A model generated the notes under the pieces. That model saw only the letters and a list, made by a program, of their open reading frames with translations, ran no database searches and was not told the DNA's origin. Below, piece after piece: positions 1 to 8,410 of a stretch of 64,000 nt of DNA. This DNA is from Streptomyces sp. Edi4. GTDB lineage: Bacteria; Actinomycetota; Actinomycetes; Streptomycetales; Streptomycetaceae. Within the stretch, counting starts at the first letter, position 1. Every line of letters starts with the position of its first letter. The stretch is taken from positions 6,634,001-6,698,000 of the forward strand of contig NZ_JBEJGY010000004.1 in NCBI RefSeq assembly GCF_040253615.1, read 5' to 3'. Made by a program: the position numbers and the translations under genes.

Positions 1-666
1 GACGCGGTGGCCGCCCCGGCCGTCGGGGATGCGGTAGATGACGGCGTGCCCGCCGTCGAAGACGACATAGACGCAGTCCTCCACCGGCCAGCGGCTCTCG
101 TCGGGCAGCCGCTCGACGGGGAACGCGCCGCGCCAGGCGAGATAGCCGGCGTACTGCGGGCGGACCTCGGGGCAGGCGGCCGCGCGGACCACGGAGCGGT
201 AGCCGTCGCAGCCCACCACGAAGTCGAAACGGTCCGGTCCCCCGGCCGCGGTCCTCAACTCGACGCCATCGGGGTCGACTTCCACTTGGTCGACGACCGC
301 GCCGGGGCGAAAGTCCACCGACTCCGGTACGCGGGCGCGCAGTTCGCGCCAGAGCGGGCCCCAGTTGTAGGTGCGGAAGGGGAAGGGCAGCGTGCCCACC
401 AGGCGGCCCATCGGGGCCGAGCCGTCGCGAACGTACCAGGCGCGCCTGGTCAGTTGGAGCCATGGCATCGAAGCCGTCACGAATCCGCCGGCCTCCAGTT
501 CGGCGTAACGGTCGTTGTGCATCGCCAGTCCCACGCCCCGGTCGGCCAGCCGGCCCGTGGCCCGCTCGTACACCGTGATCTCCTCGGCGCCACCCCGGTG
601 CGCGGCCAGCGCCGCCGCGCACCCCGCGATGCTCCCGCCGACGATGGCGACTCGCCCTCCCCGCAT
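1..666 (-). CDS. FAD-dependent monooxygenase (class A), 3' end cut by window
   Basis: The 222 visible codons are the N-terminal part of a class A flavoprotein monooxygenase (PHBH fold). The protein opens with a Rossmann dinucleotide motif (VAIVGGSIAG) and about 150 residues later has the DG motif GCDGYRSVVR that contacts FAD and NAD(P)H. Phrases such as ELEAGGFV, YNWGPLWREL and YLAWRGAFP resemble the 2,6-dihydroxypyridine 3-hydroxylase/salicylate hydroxylase branch, so an aromatic or heteroaromatic substrate is likely, but the substrate cannot be told. The start is ATG at 666; an in-frame GTG lies at 672. The C-terminal substrate domain lies beyond the left edge. It is divergent from the YfcC transporter, with about 170 bases between them. 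Confidence 0.85.
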   Translation of the reverse strand, partial: MRGGRVAIVGGSIAGCAAALAAHRGGAEEITVYERATGRLADRGVGLAMHNDRYAELEAGGFVTASMPWLQLTRRAWYVRDGSAPMGRLVGTLPFPFRTYNWGPLWRELRARVPESVDFRPGAVVDQVEVDPDGVELRTAAGGPDRFDFVVGCDGYRSVVRAAACPEVRPQYAGYLAWRGAFPVERLPDESRWPVEDCVYVVFDGGHAVIYRIPDGRGGHRV

Positions 667-840
667 CCCCACACCCTCGCAGTCTCGTCCGACAGCGTGC
701 CGCCCGGGCCCGGGCCGCCCCCCGCCGGATTGTCGCAGCATCGGGCTCACCGGGCCACGGCGGGCCAGTGACCCGGGCGGCCCGCGGCACCCGGGTGAGC
801 ACCGGATGCGCGGGCGGGTCCGGCGTGGTCCATTGAGCCC

Positions 841-2391
841 ATGGACGCCGACCAGGACCCGCGGGCGCAGGCCGGGGCAGCGCCGCCCTCCGGCGCGCCG
901 GACAGCCGGATGCGCTTTCCCAGTGCGCTCACGATTCTCGCGGTCGTCACCCTGGCGGTGTGGCTCCTGGCGTTCGTCATCCCTTCGGGCGCGTACGAGC
1001 GCAACGCCGACGGCGCGCCCGTCCAGGGCACCTATCACCGCGCCGGCACCGGCCAGAGCTTCACCGACCGCCTCAGCGACCTCTTCCTCTCCCCGGTCAA
1101 CGGGCTCTACGGCATCCAGGACGCCAAGTCCGGCCGGGTCGGCCCCACCATGGCCGGCGAACTGTACGGCAGCGCCGGGGTGTTCCTCTTCGTCCTCGCC
1201 ATCGGCGCGTTCATCACGGTGGTCTTCGCCACCGGCGCCCTCGACCGGGGGATCGGTCTGCTCGCCCACCGTCTGCGCGCGCGGGGCGCGCTCCTGATCG
1301 CGGGCGTGATGACGGTCTTCTCCGTCCTCGGCACGGTCGAGGGCTTCGCCGAGGAGACGCTTGGCTTCTACGGATTGATCGTGCCGCTGATGCTGGCGCT
1401 CGGCTACGACCGTCTGGTCGCGACGGGCACGATCATCGTGGGCGCGGGCATCGGCGTGCTGTGCTCGACGGTCAACCCGTTCGCGACGGGCGTCGCCTCC
1501 TCGGCAGCGGGGATCTCGCTCGGCGACGGCATCGCGCTGCGCTTCGTGATGTGGCTGGCCCTGACGGCGGTGTCCATCGCGTACGTCATCCGCTACGGCC
1601 GCCGCGTCCAGCGGGACCCGGCGAAGTCCCTGACCGGGTTCCTGCCCGGGGACCGGGAGCACGCGCGGACGGATCAGGAGGACGGGGCCGGGCCACCCGA
1701 GCTGACCCGTACCCACCGCTTGGTCCTGGTCCTGCTCACCCTCGTCTTCGCCTTCATGATCTTCTCGGTGGTGCCGTGGTCGAGCGCGCTGACCGGCAGG
1801 GCGGACGCCACCCCCTACCCCTGGGAACTGGGCTGGTCCTTCCCGCAGTTGGCGGCCCTTTTCCTGGTGGCGGCGGCCCTGGTGGGCATCGCGGCCCGGC
1901 TGGGGGAGGCGCGGCTGAGCTCGACGATCATCCAGGGCGCGGCGGACTTCATCTCCCCGGCCCTGGTCATCGTGCTGGCCAGGGGCGTCACGGTGATCAT
2001 GAACAACTCGGGGATCACGGACACGGTGCTGCACTCGATCGAGGGCGTCGTGAAGGGCGCGCCGTCCGCCGTGTTCGCCGTGCTGGTCTTCGTGGTGAAC
2101 CTTCCCCTGGCCTTCCTGATCCCCTCAACCTCGGGCCATGCCACCCTCGCGATGCCGATCCTGGCTCCGCTCGCCGGCTTCGCGGGCGTCTCGCGCGCGG
2201 TCGTGGTGACCGCCTGGCAGGCGGCGAGCGGCTGGATGAACCTGTGGGTCCCGACCACCGCCGTCACCATCGGCGGCGTGGCCCTGGCGAAGGTGGGCTA
2301 CGACAAGTATCTGCGCTTCGTGGCCCCGCTGCTCGCGGTCCTGGCCGTGCTGATCTGCGCGTTCGTGGCGGTGGGCGCGGCGTTCACCTGA
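841..2391 (+). CDS. YfcC/DcuC-family membrane transporter
   Basis: A 516-residue polytopic membrane protein of the C4-dicarboxylate anaerobic carrier/YfcC family. A short hydrophilic N-terminus is followed by about 12 hydrophobic segments. Family-like stretches include VWLLAFVIPSGAYER, VEGFAEETLGFYGLIVPLM, NNSGITDTVLHSIE and a Ser/Thr-rich re-entrant-like loop IPSTSGHATLAMPI, typical of ion-coupled carriers of this superfamily. Family members carry amino acids, peptides or dicarboxylates; the cargo here is unknown. It stands alone between the divergent monooxygenase and the convergent malate synthase gene. Confidence 0.85.
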   Translation: MDADQDPRAQAGAAPPSGAPDSRMRFPSALTILAVVTLAVWLLAFVIPSGAYERNADGAPVQGTYHRAGTGQSFTDRLSDLFLSPVNGLYGIQDAKSGRVGPTMAGELYGSAGVFLFVLAIGAFITVVFATGALDRGIGLLAHRLRARGALLIAGVMTVFSVLGTVEGFAEETLGFYGLIVPLMLALGYDRLVATGTIIVGAGIGVLCSTVNPFATGVASSAAGISLGDGIALRFVMWLALTAVSIAYVIRYGRRVQRDPAKSLTGFLPGDREHARTDQEDGAGPPELTRTHRLVLVLLTLVFAFMIFSVVPWSSALTGRADATPYPWELGWSFPQLAALFLVAAALVGIAARLGEARLSSTIIQGAADFISPALVIVLARGVTVIMNNSGITDTVLHSIEGVVKGAPSAVFAVLVFVVNLPLAFLIPSTSGHATLAMPILAPLAGFAGVSRAVVVTAWQAASGWMNLWVPTTAVTIGGVALAKVGYDKYLRFVAPLLAVLAVLICAFVAVGAAFT

Positions 2392-2466
2392 CGCGCGCCC
2401 GCCCGGCGCGGCCGCGCCCCCGGTGCTGTGCGGTAGCGGGGGCGGGCATCGCGACAACTGCCGTGA

Positions 2467-4098
2467 TCAGCCGACGAGTTGGTCGTACGCCGGCAGGGTC
2501 AGGAAGTCGGCGTAGTCGGCGTCGAGGGAGACCTGAAGGAGGAGGTCGTGGGCCTGCTGCCACTTGCCGGCCGCGAAGGCGTCCTCGCCGATCTCCGCGC
2601 GGATCGCGGCGAGTTCGTCGGCGGCCACCTGGCGGGCGAGGTCGGCCGTGGCCCGGACCGTCTTCCCGTCGTGCTCGAAGACGACACCGGCGTTGATCCA
2701 CTGCCAGATCTGCGAGCGCGAGATCTCGGCGGTGGCCGCGTCCTCCATCAGGTTGAAGATGGCGACCGCGCCGAGGCCGCGCAGCCACGCCTCGATGTAA
2801 CGGATGCCGACCTGGACCGCGCTGACCAGGCCCTGATACGTGGGCTTCGCGTCCAGGGAGTCGATGGCGATCAGATCGCCGGGGGCCACCGAGACGTCCT
2901 CGCGCAGCCGGTCCTTCTGGTTCGGCCGGTCGCCGAGCACCGCGTCGAAGGAGGCCATCGCGATCGGGACCAGGTCGGGGTGGGCCACCCACGAGCCGTC
3001 GAAACCGTCGCCCGCCTCGCGGTCCTTGTCGGCCTTGACCTTCTCGAAGGCGACCTTGTTCACCTCGGCGTCACGGCGCGAGGGGATGAACGCGGCCATG
3101 CCGCCGATCGCGTGCGCGCCGCGCTTGTGGCAGGTGCGGACGAGGAGTTCGGTGTAGGCGCGCATGAAGGGCGCCGTCATCGTCACCGCGTTGCGGTCGG
3201 GCAGGACGAACTTCTCGCCGCCGTCCCGGAAGTTCTTCACAATGGAGAAGAGGTAGTCCCAGCGGCCCGCGTTCAGCCCCGCCGCGTGATCGCGGAGCTC
3301 GTACAGGATCTCCTCCATCTCGTACGCCGCGGTGATCGTCTCGATCAGGACGGTGGCGCGGACGGTGCCCCGGGGGACGCCCACGTAGTCCTGCGCGAAG
3401 ACGAAGATGTCGTTCCAGAGGCGGGCCTCCAGGTACGACTCCGTCTTCGGGAGGTAGAAGTACGGGCCCTTGCCGAGGGCGATCAGGCGCTGGGCGTTGT
3501 GGAAGAAGTACAGGCCGAAGTCGACCAGGGCGCCGGGCACCGGGCGGCCGTCGAACTGGAGGTGGCGCTCCTCCAGGTGCCAGCCGCGCGGGCGCATGAC
3601 GACGGTCGCGAGCTGGTCGGCGTCCTTGAGGGCGTACGACTTGCCCGAGGTGGCGTCGGTGAAGTCGATGCGGCGCTCATAGGCGTCGATCAGGTTGAGC
3701 TGGCCGAGGACGACGTTCTCCCACGTGGGGGCAGAGGCGTCCTCGAAGTCGGCGAGCCAGACCTTCGCGCCCGAGTTCAGGGCGTTGATGGTCATCTTGC
3801 GGTCGGTCGGACCGGTGATCTCCACGCGGCGGTCGTTCAGCGCGGCCGGCGCGGGCGCGACCTTCCAGGACTCGTCCGCGCGGATCGCGGCGGTCTCGGG
3901 GCGGAAGTCCAGCGTGGAGGTGCGGGCGATCTCGCTCCTGCGGTCCTTGCGGCGGGCCAGGAGCTCGTCGCGGCGCCCCGTGAAGTTCCGGTGCAGCTCC
4001 GCCACGAAGGCGAGGGCCGCGTCGGTAAGGACCTCTTCCTGCCGGGGCAGGGGCTCGGCATCGACGATGGCCAGCGGAGACGGCGCTGGTGCGGACAT
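2467..4098 (-). CDS. aceB: Malate synthase A
   Basis: A 543-residue malate synthase of the A type, condensing glyoxylate with acetyl-CoA to malate. Family sequences run throughout: TINALNSGAKVWLADFEDA near residue 105, the RPRGWHLEERH segment, PKTESYLEARLWND and IGGMAAFIPS. Length is normal for form A, and no isocitrate lyase is adjacent. The neighbouring allantoin genes suggest it uses glyoxylate released from ureidoglycolate. In S. coelicolor the malate synthase next to the allantoin genes is known to be controlled by AllR; here its upstream region carries a promoter overlapped by dyads also found before allantoinase (4225-4265). A purine-to-malate role is therefore well supported. The ATG at 4098 is preceded by GAAGGAGTGAC. 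Confidence 0.96.
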   Translation of the reverse strand: MSAPAPSPLAIVDAEPLPRQEEVLTDAALAFVAELHRNFTGRRDELLARRKDRRSEIARTSTLDFRPETAAIRADESWKVAPAPAALNDRRVEITGPTDRKMTINALNSGAKVWLADFEDASAPTWENVVLGQLNLIDAYERRIDFTDATSGKSYALKDADQLATVVMRPRGWHLEERHLQFDGRPVPGALVDFGLYFFHNAQRLIALGKGPYFYLPKTESYLEARLWNDIFVFAQDYVGVPRGTVRATVLIETITAAYEMEEILYELRDHAAGLNAGRWDYLFSIVKNFRDGGEKFVLPDRNAVTMTAPFMRAYTELLVRTCHKRGAHAIGGMAAFIPSRRDAEVNKVAFEKVKADKDREAGDGFDGSWVAHPDLVPIAMASFDAVLGDRPNQKDRLREDVSVAPGDLIAIDSLDAKPTYQGLVSAVQVGIRYIEAWLRGLGAVAIFNLMEDAATAEISRSQIWQWINAGVVFEHDGKTVRATADLARQVAADELAAIRAEIGEDAFAAGKWQQAHDLLLQVSLDADYADFLTLPAYDQLVG

Positions 4099-4224
4099 GA
4101 GCTGTCACTCCTTCGCGGGGATGCCCTGACGGCCGCCGGGTCGCCATGCAATGGCACTCAGTGCCAGGGCTCCGAGATACGACTGTGGGCGCCGCCTGAT
4201 CTGACGAGCGCTTCTGAACAGTGG

Positions 4225-4265
4225 ATAGTAGTTTCCTCATGGTGGAAGTTCAATGGTTTGTTGAT
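4225..4265 (-). promoter_or_regulatory. Candidate malate synthase promoter with overlapping AllR-type operators
   Basis: On the minus strand TTGAAC (4248-4253) and TACTAT (4225-4230) are separated by exactly 17 bases, a good -35/-10 pair. The dyad TTCC-N7-GGAA (4233-4247) fills the spacer, and a second dyad, ATCAAC-N5-ATTGAA (4249-4265), covers the -35. The same two dyads in the same order precede allantoinase (12581-12611). The layout fits repression by the IclR-family protein encoded nearby. Binding itself is inferred. Confidence 0.65.
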
Positions 4266-4385
4266 GTCGAGATTCTTCGGGTCGAGGGACCATGGCTCTG
4301 GGTGCCACCCCGTTCACTCCGTGTCCCCGGCCCTTACCGGGCGTCCTCGAATCTGCTGTCCCGTCCTTCCCTGTGTACTCCAGAT

Positions 4386-5009
4386 CTACTGGAGACGGCT
4401 CAGATCCGCCTCGGTGTCGATGTCGTAGGGCTCGGCCACGTCCCCGCATTCGACGAGCGTGATCTCGTCCTCATGGGCCTTCAGGTAGGCGCGGGCGCCC
4501 CGGTCGCCCGTCGCGGACGCGGCGATGTCCGCCCAGCGGGCCGCGCCGAACAGGACCGGGTGCCCGCGCCTGCCGTCGTACGAGGCCGCCACGAGGCAGT
4601 CGCCCGAACGGTGGGCGGCGCGCACCCGCGCGATCGCCGCCGCGCCGATGCCCGGCTGGTCGACCAGGCTCACCAGCGCGGCCCCGGCCCCGCCGGCCCG
4701 GCCCCCCGAGGCGGCCAGCGCTTCCAGGCCCGCGCGCAGCGAGGAGCCCATGCCGTCGGCCCAGCCGGGGTTGTCGACCAGCACGCACCCCCTCAGGTCG
4801 GCCCGGGCCCGCACCTCGTCGGCCGCGGCGCCGAGCACCACGTACACCGTGTCGCAGCCGCCCTCGCGCAGCGCCCGGATCGCGTTCTCGACGAGCGGCC
4901 GGCCCCGGTGGGTGAGCAGCGCCTTGGGCCGTCCGCCGAGCCGCCGGCCGCCGCCCGCCGCGAGCAGCAGTCCGGTGACCCGCGCCGTCTGTGTGGTTGA
5001 TCGCGTCAT
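4386..5009 (-). CDS. Nucleotidyltransferase (MobA/MocA-like NTP transferase)
   Basis: A 207-residue MobA-like nucleotidyltransferase fold. The N-terminal LLLAAGGGRRLGGRPKALL is the nucleotide-binding signature of molybdenum-cofactor cytidylyl- or guanylyltransferases and related sugar-nucleotide enzymes, and SLVDQPGIG is the metal-binding D-Q-P segment. DGRRGHPVLFG matches the conserved GHPV motif of MocA-type proteins. MocA proteins modify Mo cofactor for xanthine-dehydrogenase-type enzymes, which would suit purine catabolism, but no such enzyme is in the window. Start ATG at 5009; a longer frame to 5069 lacks support. Confidence 0.8.
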   Translation of the reverse strand: MTRSTTQTARVTGLLLAAGGGRRLGGRPKALLTHRGRPLVENAIRALREGGCDTVYVVLGAAADEVRARADLRGCVLVDNPGWADGMGSSLRAGLEALAASGGRAGGAGAALVSLVDQPGIGAAAIARVRAAHRSGDCLVAASYDGRRGHPVLFGAARWADIAASATGDRGARAYLKAHEDEITLVECGDVAEPYDIDTEADLSRLQ

Positions 5010-5165
5010 GGCCCCAGATATACCTCCCGCGTTTCCCCAATTCCGTCCCCGTAGTGGCGCACGACACATCGCATGGCGTTAACTGGCCCGCGCATCCCGG
5101 CAGTTGACCTTCGCTGTACGGGTTCTGAACACCTGCACAAGGACGTGCGTGGGGGAGGACTTTTG

Positions 5166-5480
5166 TTGCGAGGAGTGGAGCAGAGGGCCGTGGCCGGCAG
5201 CGGCGAGGACCCCAGAGTGAGCGCGTTGCGGGCCGCCGTGTCCCGGCTGCGCCGACAGCTGGCCGGACACCCGGTGGAGTTCCCCGACCGGGCCGTGGCA
5301 GAGGACGAGCTCGCGGCGCTGGAGGCGATGGCCATCGGCGGGGTCCCCGAGGTGCCCCGGCTGCGGCGCTCGCTGTTACTGATCGCGGGCTCGATCGGCT
5401 CCGTCAGCGCGCTGGCGGGCGCGGTCGCCGAGGTCCGCGAGGCGGTCGAGCTCTTCGGCGGCACGCCGGGGCGGTACTGA
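5166..5480 (+). CDS. Small conserved-type protein of unknown function
   Basis: About 104 residues, mostly helical, with an Arg/Leu-rich N-terminal half (VSALRAAVSRLRRQLAG) and an Ala/Val-rich C-terminal half (LLLIAGSIGSVSALAGAVAEVREAVELF) that may form an amphipathic helix pair. It resembles a small Streptomyces family (possibly DUF5955), but I am not certain. The start is unclear: TTG at 5166 lies 7 bases after GGAGG (5154-5158); TTG 5163 and ATG 5073 are in frame, the latter without a ribosome binding site. It is divergent from the nucleotidyltransferase. Confidence 0.6.
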   Translation: MRGVEQRAVAGSGEDPRVSALRAAVSRLRRQLAGHPVEFPDRAVAEDELAALEAMAIGGVPEVPRLRRSLLLIAGSIGSVSALAGAVAEVREAVELFGGTPGRY

Positions 5481-5527
5481 CGGGGGCCGGGTACGAGTGT
5501 CCGAACTCGCCCTCTCCGCCGGGGAGT

Positions 5528-7009
5528 TCAGGCCACCCAGTGGGGGCGGCCCGGCTCGCCCGTGAACGCCGGCAGGCCCGCGTCGAGCGTCGCGGCCAGC
5601 CGGCGCACCCCCTCCTCCAGGACCGCCGGCTCGCGTACGAAGGGGAGCCGGAGGCGATGCTCGTGGGTGCCGGGGTCCGCGGCGAAACGGGAACCCGGCT
5701 CGATGCTCACGCCGTGGGTCCGCGCCGCCCGGGCCAGCGCCCCCGCGACCGGGGCGCCGAGATCGACCCAGAGGCAGAGCCCGCCGGGCGGCGTCCGCCA
5801 GCGCCACCCGGGCAGATGGCGCCCGAGCGCGGCGGCGAGCGCGTCCCGGCGCTCCCGCAGCTGGTGCAGCCGGGCGCGCAGCACCTCGTCCATGCCGGGC
5901 AGCAGCGCCTTGGCGAGCAGCTGGTCGACCAGCGAGGGGGCCAGGTCGACATGGACGCGCAGCGCGGCCAGTTCGGTGATGAGCCGCGAGCCCGCCCGTA
6001 CCCAGCCGATGCGCAGACCGCCCCAATGGGTCTTGCTGAGCGAGCCCACCGTGACGATCTGCTCGGATTCGCCCCGGTGGGCCAGGGACACGAACGGCGC
6101 GGGCGCGGGCGCGTCCAGGGCGATCTCGGCCAGGGTCTCGTCGATGAGCAGCCAGGTGCCGGTGCCCCGCGCCGCGCGCAGCAGCCCGGCGCGCTGGTCC
6201 GCGCTCATGAGCTCGCCGGTGGGGTTGTGGAAGTCCGGGATGAGATACGCGAGCCGGGGCGCGGTCCGGCGCAGCGCGCAGTGCAGGAGTTCGCTGTCCC
6301 AGCCGTCCTCGCTCACCGGTACGGGAGTGAGGCGAAGACCGGCGTGGCGCACGGCGTCCAGGCCGTTGGGGTACGAGGGGCTTTCCACCAGCGCCCGGTC
6401 CCCGGGCCGGCCGATGAGGTTCACCACCAAGGACACCGCGGACTGGGCGCCCGTGGTGATCAGGATCTGGTTGGGCAGGGTGGGCAGGCCGCGCCGGGTG
6501 TAGCGCTCGGCGACGGCGGCGCGCAGCTCGGGCAGGCCGAGGGGGTGGTAGCCGGTGGTCGCGGCGTGCCGGGCCAGTTCGGACCCGGCGAGCTCGAACG
6601 CGGCGGCCAGTTCCGCGGCGGGGGCGTCGGGGGCGGCCATGGCGAGGTCGATGACGCCGTCCGGCGCCTGGTAGCGGGCCACATTGGATGGGTTCGCGCC
6701 GGTGGGCAGTTCGGTCCAGGTGCCGGCCCCGCGCCGGCTGACGGCGTAGCCGCTCTCGCGCAGCAGATCGTAGGCCGCGGTGATGGTGGCCCGGCTGACC
6801 TCCAGGGCGACGGCGAGCTCCCGCTCGGCGGGCAGCCGGGTGCGCAGCGGGATGCGGCCGTCCAGGAGGAGGGTGCGGATGGCCCGGGCGAGGGGGCGGT
6901 AGCCGGGGCGCGGGGCGGTGAGGGCGGTGACGTGCGCCGCGAGCTGGCGGCCGCGCAGGGTGCGGGTGGGGTGGGGCGCGGTGTCCTTGAGCGCGGGGGT
7001 GCCTGCCAT
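5528..7009 (-). CDS. MocR-family regulator (GntR HTH fused to aminotransferase fold)
   Basis: A 493-residue MocR/PdxR-type regulator, closest in feel to the YczR subgroup. Residues ~40-100 form a GntR winged helix (PLARAIRTLLLDGRI, LPAERELAVALEVSRATI). The rest is a fold-type I aminotransferase with the PLP lysine in GSLSKTHWGGLRIGW, the NPTGE motif and SRFAADP near the end. Such proteins use PLP or an aldimine as effector and usually control an adjacent gene, yet no vitamin B6 or YczE-like gene is adjacent here. Start ATG 7009 follows AGGAGACCC; the longer frame to 7156 runs into repeat sequence and is not favoured. Confidence 0.9.
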   Translation of the reverse strand: MAGTPALKDTAPHPTRTLRGRQLAAHVTALTAPRPGYRPLARAIRTLLLDGRIPLRTRLPAERELAVALEVSRATITAAYDLLRESGYAVSRRGAGTWTELPTGANPSNVARYQAPDGVIDLAMAAPDAPAAELAAAFELAGSELARHAATTGYHPLGLPELRAAVAERYTRRGLPTLPNQILITTGAQSAVSLVVNLIGRPGDRALVESPSYPNGLDAVRHAGLRLTPVPVSEDGWDSELLHCALRRTAPRLAYLIPDFHNPTGELMSADQRAGLLRAARGTGTWLLIDETLAEIALDAPAPAPFVSLAHRGESEQIVTVGSLSKTHWGGLRIGWVRAGSRLITELAALRVHVDLAPSLVDQLLAKALLPGMDEVLRARLHQLRERRDALAAALGRHLPGWRWRTPPGGLCLWVDLGAPVAGALARAARTHGVSIEPGSRFAADPGTHEHRLRLPFVREPAVLEEGVRRLAATLDAGLPAFTGEPGRPHWVA

Positions 7010-7080
7010 GCGGGTCTCCTGGAATTGGCCTGCGTGTGGCCCTCGTTTGCCAGGCCAATCAGCGTACCGGGGCGCCATTG

Positions 7081-7770
7081 CGCAGTTCCCCGCGCCCCTG
7101 AGTCCTGTTCGACCCTGGGTGCGGGCCCGCACGGGCAACCTCAGCCGGCTGAGCATCTGGCGCGGGGCTGCATGGGCATCCTGAGCCCCCCTGCGCGGCT
7201 GAGCATCTGGCGCGGGCCGGCACGGGCATCCTCAGCCCGCTGAGTATCTGGCGCGGGCTCGCATGGGCATCCTCAGCCTGTCCGGCGATTGAGGACGAGC
7301 GCGTTCAGCGCGAACGGGGTCTGGGGCGGAGCCTCAGGGACCCTGGCTGCGGGTCGTGGGTGGCTGAGCGCGCAGTTCCCCGCGCCCCTGACTACTCGCT
7401 GTGGGCCGGCACGGGCATCCTCAGCCCGTCCGGCGCTTGAGGACGAGGCCGTTCAGGCCGAATGGGGGTCTGGGGCGGAGCCCCAGGGAATCCCGGCTGC
7501 GGACCGTGGATGGCCGGGCGCGCAGTTCCCCGCGCCCCTGGCGGGGTTGGTGCCGGCCCGCATGGGCAGCCTCGGCCCCCACCCCCTGGCGGGGTCGGTG
7601 CCGGCCCGCGTGGGTAACCTCGGGCCTCCCGGCGCCCCTGGCGGGGTTGCTGCGGGCCCTGCATGCGTAACCCCAGGCCCCCGCGCCCTGGCGGGGTTGG
7701 TGCCGGCCCGCATGGGCAGTCTCGGCCCCCTGCGCCCCCTGCGCACCCGGTGTCGGCCCGCGTCGGCAAC
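7081..7770. repeat. Gene-free repeat cluster between MocR regulator and response regulator
   Basis: No credible gene lies in 7010-7771. The stretch is built from repeats. CGCAGTTCCCCGCGCCCCTG occurs at 7081-7100, 7371-7390 and 7521-7540. Three copies of a GCTGAGCATCTGGCGCGGG...GGGCATCC unit of about 45-50 bases span 7148-7277. Two copies of a ~60-base unit starting TCCGGCG.TTGAGGACGAG and ending GGGGCGGAGCC.CAGGGA lie at about 7280-7340 and 7429-7489. About five copies of CCCTGGCGGGGTTGGTGCCGG-type units with GGGCAGCCTCGGCC spacers fill 7537-7770. These word types recur in intergenic DNA of many streptomycetes (general knowledge, not measured here). Confidence 0.8.
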
Positions 7771-7771
7771 C

Positions 7772-8410
7772 TCAGCCCGGGGGGCGGATCAGGCGGCGTG
7801 TCGTGGCCGCCGCCACCGCTGCCGTGCGGGAGTCCACCCCCAACTTGGCGTATATGTGGACCAGATGGGACTTGACCGTCGCCTGGCTCAGAAACAGCTG
7901 CTTGCTGATCCGCTGATTGGACAGCCCGTCCCCCACAAGCCGCAGAACCTCCAGCTCGCGCCGCGTCAGCGCCCGCTCGGGCATCCGCATCCGGTCCATG
8001 AGCCGGTGCGCCACGGCCGGGGCGAGCGCCGACTGCCCCGACGCGGCCGTGCGTACCGCCGCCGCCAGTTCCTCGGGAGGCGCGTCCTTGAGCAGATAGC
8101 CCGCCGCCCCCGCCTCCACCGCCGCGAGGATGTCCGCGTCCGTGTCGTACGTGGTGAGGACCAGGACACGCGGTGCGCCGGGCCGCGCCGTGATCCGCGC
8201 GGTGGCCTCGGCGCCGTGCGTCCCGGCCCCGAACTGAAGATCCATGAGGACGACGTCGTACGCCCCCGTCGCGGCCAGCTCCACCGCGCGCTCGGCGCTC
8301 GCCGCCTCCCCGGCCACGGCGAAGTCGGGCTCGGTGTCCAGGACCGCGCGCAGCCCGGCCCGCACGATGGGATGGTCGTCGGCGAGCAGCAGCCGGATGG
8401 GGGCGCTCAC
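7772..8410 (-). CDS. NarL/LuxR-type response regulator
   Basis: A 212-residue response regulator. The receiver domain (1-125) has the acidic pair ADD, the phosphoacceptor Asp57 in VVLMDLQFG, Thr in VLTTYD and Lys in YLLKDAP. The C-terminal LuxR helix-turn-helix (about 145-205) reads LTRRELEVLRLVGDGLSN and ATVKSHLVHIYAKLGV. GTG start at 8410 overlaps the stop of the upstream kinase by 4 bases (GTGA), so the two are translationally coupled. The ABC transporter divergent from the kinase is the likely target, as is common for such systems. Confidence 0.95.
   Translation of the reverse strand: MSAPIRLLLADDHPIVRAGLRAVLDTEPDFAVAGEAASAERAVELAATGAYDVVLMDLQFGAGTHGAEATARITARPGAPRVLVLTTYDTDADILAAVEAGAAGYLLKDAPPEELAAAVRTAASGQSALAPAVAHRLMDRMRMPERALTRRELEVLRLVGDGLSNQRISKQLFLSQATVKSHLVHIYAKLGVDSRTAAVAAATTRRLIRPPG

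Noticed and set aside
2479-4428. 649-codon frame opposite malate synthase
   Set aside because: Low-complexity Val/Gly/Asp/Arg composition typical of antisense high-GC frames; malate synthase on the other strand is unambiguous.
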